Of a stretch of 64,000 nt of DNA, positions 58,040 through 64,000 are shown piece after piece. The notes beneath the pieces are model-generated. The model saw only the letters and a program-made list of their open reading frames with translations, did no database searches and was not told the origin of the DNA. How positions within the stretch are numbered: position 1 is the first letter of the stretch; every line of letters begins with the position of its first letter. Position numbers and translations under genes: made by a program. Origin of the DNA: Hysterangium stoloniferum (Eukaryota; Basidiomycota; Agaricomycetes; Hysterangiales; Hysterangiaceae); contig WHVD01000019.1 of assembly GCA_015178975.1 (NCBI GenBank), positions 930,001-994,000 of the forward strand. The letters run 5' to 3'.

Positions 58040-58430
58040 CTTTTATGCCCGATTGATCGACGAATTCGCTTGCGGCTGCACGACGGTTGGGCAAAAAAAA
58101 CTGCGCCCGGCGTCTGAGTTGTGAGCACCGGCCGTATGGATATTTCGAGGCTGAAAGTACACCGGAAATGCGTGTTTTTGTTTAAAAAAAAGGGGGGGGG
58201 GGAGGGAAGCGGAAAATACACCAATATACACTGAATGCTCTGTCTGGCAAGAGGTTGCGAGCCAAACATCTTTGATAAAAGCATACCTGACGGGGTCTGA
58301 CGGAGCACTTGCCGGGAGCCAGGAGCCTAAAGGAACCCATGTGGTACTTAAGTGCTTACCACTCTGAGATGGAATGAGACGGTGACGGGGCGTGTACACG
58401 AGCTGGGAAGCTTGAGAAGTACTCATTGGT
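58040..58430 (-). pseudogene. Possible 5' exons of a host gene cut by repeat DNA
   Basis: From an ATG at 58426, MSTSQASQLVYTPRHRLIP is followed by a donor-like GTAAGC and, after about 65 nt, a second open stretch (YAFIKDVWLATSCQTEHS) with another GTATAT donor-like site. Nothing downstream continues it because the gypsy scrap starts at 58035. It could be a gene truncated by retroelement insertion or a chance ORF; no family was recognised. Confidence 0.3.
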
Positions 58431-58544
58431 CAAACCCCTGCCAGAATTAGACAGAAATCGGATACGAATATTCAATATGTGACCATCATATGCATTGGCA
58501 CATGGAAGGAGCAGTCCTGTCTAGGTCATTGTTCTTGGGGTCAA

Positions 58545-59330
58545 TGCCTAGGGGCTAAGTATAAACGAGAGTTCGTGACAGTGAGTCGAGGGACCAACAA
58601 CTCACACTTTTATCGTCTGCAGGGAATTAATATCCGTTCTGACTGGTATATAAGGATGTGAACGATTTGAACTGTCGTTGTCCTGGAATAACCTCTGGTC
58701 TGTAACAATAAGTGTTGTTAGAGACAGTGATATAAAGAAATAATACTGTACATACACCAGTCATTACAGATTAATCCATCGTTATTCTTTTCACGATACT
58801 CCATGGATCCAGGACGTCTGGGAGAAAGCGGTCAGCAAGCTTCATAATCAACAAAGTGTGTTGGAAGAGTGGAATCAGGGCTTACATTTGCACATCCAGT
58901 GGCACATCCTCATCGTGGCCCATACCGCCTCGCAACTCAGCATCATAAACTATCTGACTCACTGACGTCTTATACACCAAGCTGTGCAATGCAGGTTAAC
59001 GACGTAGCTGGGAGTTGTGATGGAAGGGATGGGCTTACTATATCCTTAAAGACGAAAATTAAGCCTTCAGAGCCCCACCTCAAAATAAGAAAGGGACGAA
59101 ATAAGATGCACACATTAAAAAAGAAGAAAGCAAGATAGACAGACAGACAGGGAGAAAGAGAGAAAGAAGAAGAGAAGAGAAGAGAAGCTGAGAGGGATAG
59201 GGAACTACTTTATTTCCGCCTCCTCCCACCCTTTTTTGTTACCGGCACCGGTGTACCGTTGCGCAGGCTCGGAGCTGGTGTAGGGCGGGGGAGTTCGTCC
59301 TGGAGGTTCTCGGATGTAGGCGGTGGCGAA
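58545..59330. repeat. Segmental duplication copy 1 (pairs with 61475-62220)
   Basis: GGCTAAGTATAAACGAGAGTTC, ATTAATATCCGTTCTGACTGG, CTCCATGGATCCAGGACGTC and GATGCACACATTAAAAAAGA occur in the same order in both copies, with scattered differences. The right end reaches coding sequence for the C-terminus of the proline-rich gene (THE..PVTKKGGRRRK on the minus strand, 59217-59300). It is about 750 bp and highly similar by eye. Confidence 0.85.
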
Positions 59331-59440
59331 GAAGGCGTAGCAATATGAGGCATGCTAGTGGCACTGCCCAAAAAACACGCCCTACCTTGGACCTTTCGGC
59401 CTTGGTAAGTGACTTTGATAAGTTCCCGATGTCGGGGGTA
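59217..59440 (-). pseudogene. Rearranged fragment of the right-edge proline-rich gene
   Basis: The minus strand reads ENLQDELPRPTPAPSLRN and TPVPVTKKGGRRRK, matching the C-terminus of the gene at 62134-64000. Directly beside it, 59331-59425 is the reverse complement of exon sequence at 62612-62700 (MRHASGTAQKTRPTLDLSAL plus its GTAAGT donor). So two pieces of one gene lie here in opposite orientations: a duplicated and partly inverted remnant, not a gene. Confidence 0.75.
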
Positions 59441-59990
59441 CCGTACCAGAAAGCACGGTACACATGCCCTGGTTCTATTCTTTTCATCAAGCCGGGAATC
59501 TCAAACCACAACAACCCGTCACCAACACGCTTTGGCGTTCCCTCGGCGCTTATGTGCAAATGGCTTCTAGGTCCTGTCGGCATGGTCATGCCTGAGGAAG
59601 ATGGTACAACGGGAACTCAAGATGGCGAGGTCATATTGGCAGCTTCGTTTTGATAACTTCATCGCTATGGTAGCACCAACCACGCTACATATTCCAATAG
59701 ACAACTTGGAGGTCTATTCTCCCCATCTGTACGGTGACCTTCAAACGAATCGGATCATCCCCAGTAGATTGTGGTCTGTATATTCGGTCCATGTGAAAAA
59801 TAGTAGAGTACGAGGATGGTTTGTTGGTTACCAGTTCAAGTCGGGTGGAGGTTGAAGATACTTCTTTGGGAGTTTGCAGAAGCAGTTGGAGAGGTAGGTA
59901 TAAGCAATTTGGGGTGATAGAAATAATTTCAACTCACTTGTATCATTATATTATATCCAATGCCGTCTTATAGGGCAGCTCGATGGAAGG
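59440..59990. other. Stretch of uncertain content before the monooxygenase remnant
   Basis: The minus-strand ORF at 59239-59589 and plus-strand ORFs at 59345-59855 overlap and show no recognised domain. Part may belong to the decayed monooxygenase gene that follows, whose N-terminal FAD motif was not found. Confidence 0.3.
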
Positions 59991-59999
59991 TCAAGAAAT

Positions 60000-60930
60000 G
60001 ATTGCAAGCATAGAAGACACCGGTCCATTCAAGGAGACGCAAAGTTCATCCCTGATGTATACGACGAATCACCCACGACAATTGTCTGCTGGTTGAGAAT
60101 TGATTTAAGGATGCAAGGACAAGGAGTTGGATCAAATATGACGAAAAACATCTCTGGCGAGTTGCGTATGGGTCGAAGCCTGGCATGTCTCTCGAAGAGC
60201 ACAAGGCAGAAGCCCAACAACGCATTCTCCACTTGTTGCCAGATAGAAGTATTGGATGCAAGGTCGTACATATTAGCCCGTCCAAAATACACCAACGATG
60301 CGCTGCACAGCTGCGTGCAGGAAGAGTATTGCTAATTGGAGATGCGGACCATTCAAATAATTCTATTGATAAGGAAAAAGAGATTCAGCGATCTATTTGC
60401 TTTCTGATGAGAGAGTAGGTGGTCTAAGACTCACTGCGGGTCTTCTGGACGCCGGTCCTTTGGGCCGAGCATTGTCAGCAGTACTACAGGGACGAGCCTC
60501 CGAATCCCTACTCGATAATGGGCAACGTTGGGCCATAAAGCCTTCTCAGAATATACGAATCCACAATCTATCGAAAGTAAAAGCAGTGTGCAAAGAGGTG
60601 TTATAGTGAGGATCTCGCTAACATTTGGACCCATGGTGCAATCGCAGAAGTCCATGGCATGACCAAGTGGCTACAAAAGGCGACTCCTGAGGCCAAAGAG
60701 CGTGACAAGGCCAATTCAGATCGTCCTCTATAGGTCTGGTCATATTTTCGCTGAAAAGTTAACATGTTCCACTTAATGGCCGACAAGTCAATTCACGGAG
60801 CATTACTGAGCACCTGCGATACTGCATTGGCCGTGGATTGGATGGCTGAATACAAATCGAAGGAGACGTTGACTGCTAGACGCGCGATGAGACCCAGTTA
60901 CAGTGAGGCTTGATACTTCCAAAATCATGA
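60000..60930 (+). pseudogene. FAD-dependent monooxygenase pseudogene
   Basis: AQLRAGRVLLIGDADHSNNSI is the second FAD-binding (GD) motif of the PF01494-type aromatic/polyketide monooxygenases. GGLRLTAGLLDAGPLGRALSAVLQGRA continues it in another frame after an intron-like gap whose donor reads ATAAGG in place of GTAAGG, and KATPEAKERDKANSDRP matches the usual C-terminal region. Stops interrupt the upstream part (60060-60250) and the first FAD motif is absent. The host gene is therefore non-functional here. Such enzymes hydroxylate aromatic or terpenoid substrates with NAD(P)H. Confidence 0.75.
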
Positions 60931-60934
60931 TATG

Positions 60935-61470
60935 CGTATGCGTAAGGTTACAATTGAACGCGTGACTTTATAACACAGGGACTAAAGGAATGATGTATCC
61001 CTTTCAGGCAGCAGAGGACTAACAGTCATCGGGCAACAGTCGACGTTGACTTTGACGAGCTTCACAGCTCTGTCAATAAACTGGTGTAGTATTTCCACGC
61101 AACTGAAAGTAAAAATTATCTTTCAGTAGGCTGGATGTAGGTTAAATTTTTAAGTGTTCTTTTTGTTACAATATACACAAGCTATTTAGTACAAGATAAA
61201 GACAACGGGAAAAAGGCAAAAAGAGCAGATAAAAGAGGTATGAGGGGCTCCTTGGGCTAAACAAAATACATCTCGTCAGTAGTATATCGTCAGTTCTTCG
61301 AGGTATAAACTGCAAGCGTTCTGAAGTCAATTGCGTCCAGATAGTCTAGTCTGTACAAAGGTCAGTCACGGATAGAATAAAGCACGATGGCTTCTCTCAC
61401 AAAATAATCCTAGAGCAGATCATCCGGAACCGATAGAGGAATGAGACTGAATGGTAAATAAGTTGGTTGG
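60935..61470. other. Intergenic stretch, no gene seen
   Basis: AT-rich spacer between the monooxygenase remnant and the second duplication copy. No supported ORF or repeat end. Confidence 0.4.
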
Positions 61471-61474
61471 ACAC

Positions 61475-62066
61475 GATGGCTAACGGCTAAGTATAAACGA
61501 GAGTTCGTGACAGTGAATTGAGGGACCAACAACTCACACTTTTGTCGCTTGCAAGGAATTAATATCCGTTCTGACTGGTATATAAGGATGTGAACGATTT
61601 GAACTGTCGTTGTCCTGGAATGACCTCTGGTCTGTAACAATAAGCGGTGTTAGAGACAGTGATATAAAGAAATAATACCGTACATACACCAGTCATTACG
61701 GATTGATCCATCGTTATTCGTTCACGACACTCCATGGATCCAGGACGTCTGGGAGAAAGCGGCCAGCAAGCCACATAATCAACAAAGTGTGTTGGAAGAG
61801 TGGAATTAGGGCTTACATTTGCACATCCGGTCGCACATCCTCATCGTAGCCCGTACCGTCTCACAACACAGGATCATAAACGATCTGACTTACTGACTTC
61901 TTAGACACCAAGCTGTGCAATGGAGGTTAACGACGTAGGTGGGAGTTACGATGGAAGCGACGGGCTTACTATATCCTCAAACACGAAAATTAGCCTTCAG
62001 AGCCCCACCTCAAAATAAGAAAGGTACGAAATAAGATGCACACATTAAAAAAGAAGAAAGAAAGAC

Positions 62067-62102
<36 letters not shown>

Positions 62103-62220
62103 AAGAGAAAGCTGAGAAGGATAGGGAACTCCTTTATTTGTGCCTCTTCCCACCCTTTTTTGTCACCGGCACCGGTTTAGCCTTGCGCAGGCTCGGAGCT
62201 GATGTAGGGGGGGGGAGTTC
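61475..62220. repeat. Segmental duplication copy 2 (pairs with 58545-59330)
   Basis: Same order of shared blocks as copy 1. It contains a longer (GA)n run at 62070-62102. It overlaps the 3' end of the proline-rich gene, so this copy is the one attached to the intact-looking gene and is probably the source. Confidence 0.85.
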
Positions 62221-64000
62221 GTACTGGAGGTGCTCGGACGCAGGCGGTGGCGGTAGCGGCAGCGGAGACGGAGACAGAGGCGGCGCGACTGCACTCTGGG
62301 GCGGTTGGGACAACCCTTTATGAAAACTCGGATCTGGTGTAGGGAGTTGGGGTTCGGCCTGGAGGTCCTCGGACGCGGGCGGTGGCGGCAGCGGAGACGG
62401 AAGCAAAGGCGGCACGCCCGCACTCTGAAGCGGTTCATGAGATAATTCTTCCGAGATTTTGTGATGAAACTCACCAGTGGGACAAACAGCGACGGTGCAG
62501 CGACCCTCTCCATCACTGGGAATGGATGTGAGAAGTATGTCGATGCCGGCCGAGAAGTCTATATTTTTATTAACAGAAATCAATTTTTATGTCTTTTGGG
62601 AGAAAGCCTTATCAAAGTAACTTACCAAGGCCGAAAGGTCCAAGGTAGGGCGTGTTTTTTGGGCAGTGCCACTAGCATGCCTCATATTGCTACGCCTTCT
62701 TCCAGGTCCAGTCAGATCCGCAGCAGCTTGCTCGGCAGAGGAAGTGGTCGGTAATACAAACGCCGAGTTTTGGCTTCCATTCACGATCCTTTGCTTTACG
62801 GGAACGTTAATAACATGGTCACGACTGGCTATGTGAAATTTCACTCACAAGTTCCTCCACACTAGCCGGAAAAGTGTCCTTGTCCTTCTCGTGCTTATCT
62901 TTCTCATCCTGAACCTTTTGCTCGGATTGAAGCCTGCGCGACACGAGATATGATCATGACAAAATAATCAAACCGAAGCAATACGTACTCAGGATGGTCC
63001 ATCTGATCCGAGGAGTCTTCAACCTTGTTAATAGACACCACGGAAGAGTCGTTGGTAGCCTTGAAGGAGTCAAACTGCTGCTTGCGCGCATTAGCGCCAT
63101 GTTAACGGAGAGCTACACACATGTCGACTTACAGGAGTCTCCATTTTATTCAGGAACAAATCCATGGCTTCCACGAGACCCCCAACACTGAAACGTGATA
63201 AGATGGTGAATATTAAATTTGGGCGTGAAGGACACCTACGGAATAGACTTCTGCCCATCGTCAGACCTGTTGACTTGTGATTATATTGCTGTCTCTTGGG
63301 ATAGAAGTGAATAAACGTTACCTTCTCAGCGTCTCAGGTCTCTTGTCGCCACTGAGTTGTGCAGACGCCGGAATCAATCCTGCTATATGGAACGCAAATG
63401 TTAGTACTTCACATAATGAAAAGGAAGCCGAATTAGCACCTTCTGCGGCTTGCTGTTCATAAATCCTGTCATCATTTACCAAAGTCGTGTCACCACTGTC
63501 AAAAGACGAGTCGGCCTGACATGGTACGTCGGAGTCAACGGATGCAGTTATCGGGAGCGTCGCCGATGGTGCCACAGGCATGTCTGCAATGATCGTGCGT
63601 TCGGATAAGTTGTGATGAAAATCATAGGAAAGATTGATGCACAACGAACCAAATGCCTCGACCTGAAGATCTTTCTCACCGCATGTGACCGGAATACCGC
63701 CTACGGAGATGTCTACTCCCGCGTTAGCCGATGTCGTATCACCACTATCTAGGGGGGAGTTGGCCTGACTTGAACAGTCGTGATGAGTTAATGTACTTGG
63801 TAAAAACGTCACTGGTGGAGCTGCAGGGAGGGAGAGAGGAATGGGATTGACAGCGTGATCTTCAAAAGTAATAAATATTTTAAAGTAAGTGTACGATAAA
63901 AATGATGAAATATGCTGCACGAACCTGGAACAGCATCACTGGATCTGTCATGGTGCTTAACGTGACCCTTCTGCGCAGTGCCGTTAATATCCGCCGCATG
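62134..64000 (-). CDS. Unrecognised proline-rich multi-exon protein (5' end beyond window)
   Basis: The stop is at 62134 (KKGGKRHK end). The last exon is 62134-62424; upstream exons end in TLDLSAL (62630), and others lie around 62640-62990, 63000-63120, 63130-63185, and 63318-63890, with short GT-AG introns. The 5' end runs off the right edge. The C-terminus has two copies of a LPPPPASE.LQ.E....PTP.PS module (62165-62260 and 62325-62420). The N-terminal part in view has two related segments (NSPLDSGDTTSANAG and DSSFDSGDTTLVNDD). A Lys/Glu-rich segment (EQKVQDEKDKHEKDKDT) may be a short coiled coil. No family recognised. Fragments of a duplicate lie at 59217-59440. Confidence 0.6.

Noticed and set aside
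62134-62424. Repeated proline-rich module as collagen-like or silk-like protein
   Set aside because: Only two copies of the module are present, and the rest of the protein is unlike those families. It is simply a Pro-rich tail.

Overview
The window is fungal nuclear DNA, most likely from a mushroom-forming basidiomycete (Agaricomycetes). The evidence is the many 45-65 nt GT-AG introns in the host genes, the gene families present (a fungal CaM kinase, a purine-cytosine permease, an Ldb17/Dip1-like Arp2/3 regulator), and dense Ty3/gypsy chromovirus, Ty1/copia and Tc1/mariner elements. I cannot name the species. No rRNA, intact tRNA or CRISPR was found.

Layout. 1.4-3.5 kb: a CaMK-type kinase gene (minus). 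4.5-14.7 kb: a repeat block of nested LTRs, flanked by two decayed pieces of a short-chain reductase (SDR) gene. 15.4-29.4 kb: the host-gene island, with an intact SDR gene, a third SDR fragment, a purine-cytosine permease (all minus), an unrecognised basidiomycete-type protein (plus) and an Ldb17/SPIN90-family gene (minus). 29.5-58 kb: an almost continuous repeat block with solo LTRs, a four-level nest of TIR elements, four Tc1-like transposons, two chromovirus remnants that each carry an opposite-strand Cys-motif ORF, a copia remnant and an integrase scrap. 58-64 kb: host sequence with a rearranged segmental duplication, a FAD-monooxygenase pseudogene and the 3' part of a proline-rich gene that runs off the right edge.

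Most of the window's interest is in how the repeats are assembled. Many solo LTRs keep 5-bp target-site duplications, so the order of insertion can be read directly. Two opposite solo LTRs (9742-10493 and 11103-13338) have swapped target duplications, which shows that the 609 bp between them was inverted by recombination. A U5 motif resembling GCACATAAGCTGAAGCCAAG recurs in 13 LTRs of otherwise different families. A roughly 430-bp insert inside a Tc1 transposase gene (43950-44380) has pol III A/B-box-like sequences and a hammerhead-ribozyme-like fold; this is my best candidate for something undescribed.

The host genes show no functional cluster. The kinase (calcium signalling), permease (nucleobase uptake), SDR reductase and actin regulator look like unrelated neighbours. 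The SDR locus has been duplicated repeatedly and the right-edge locus has also been duplicated, as is common next to repeat-rich DNA. LTR elements are described here only as fossils.
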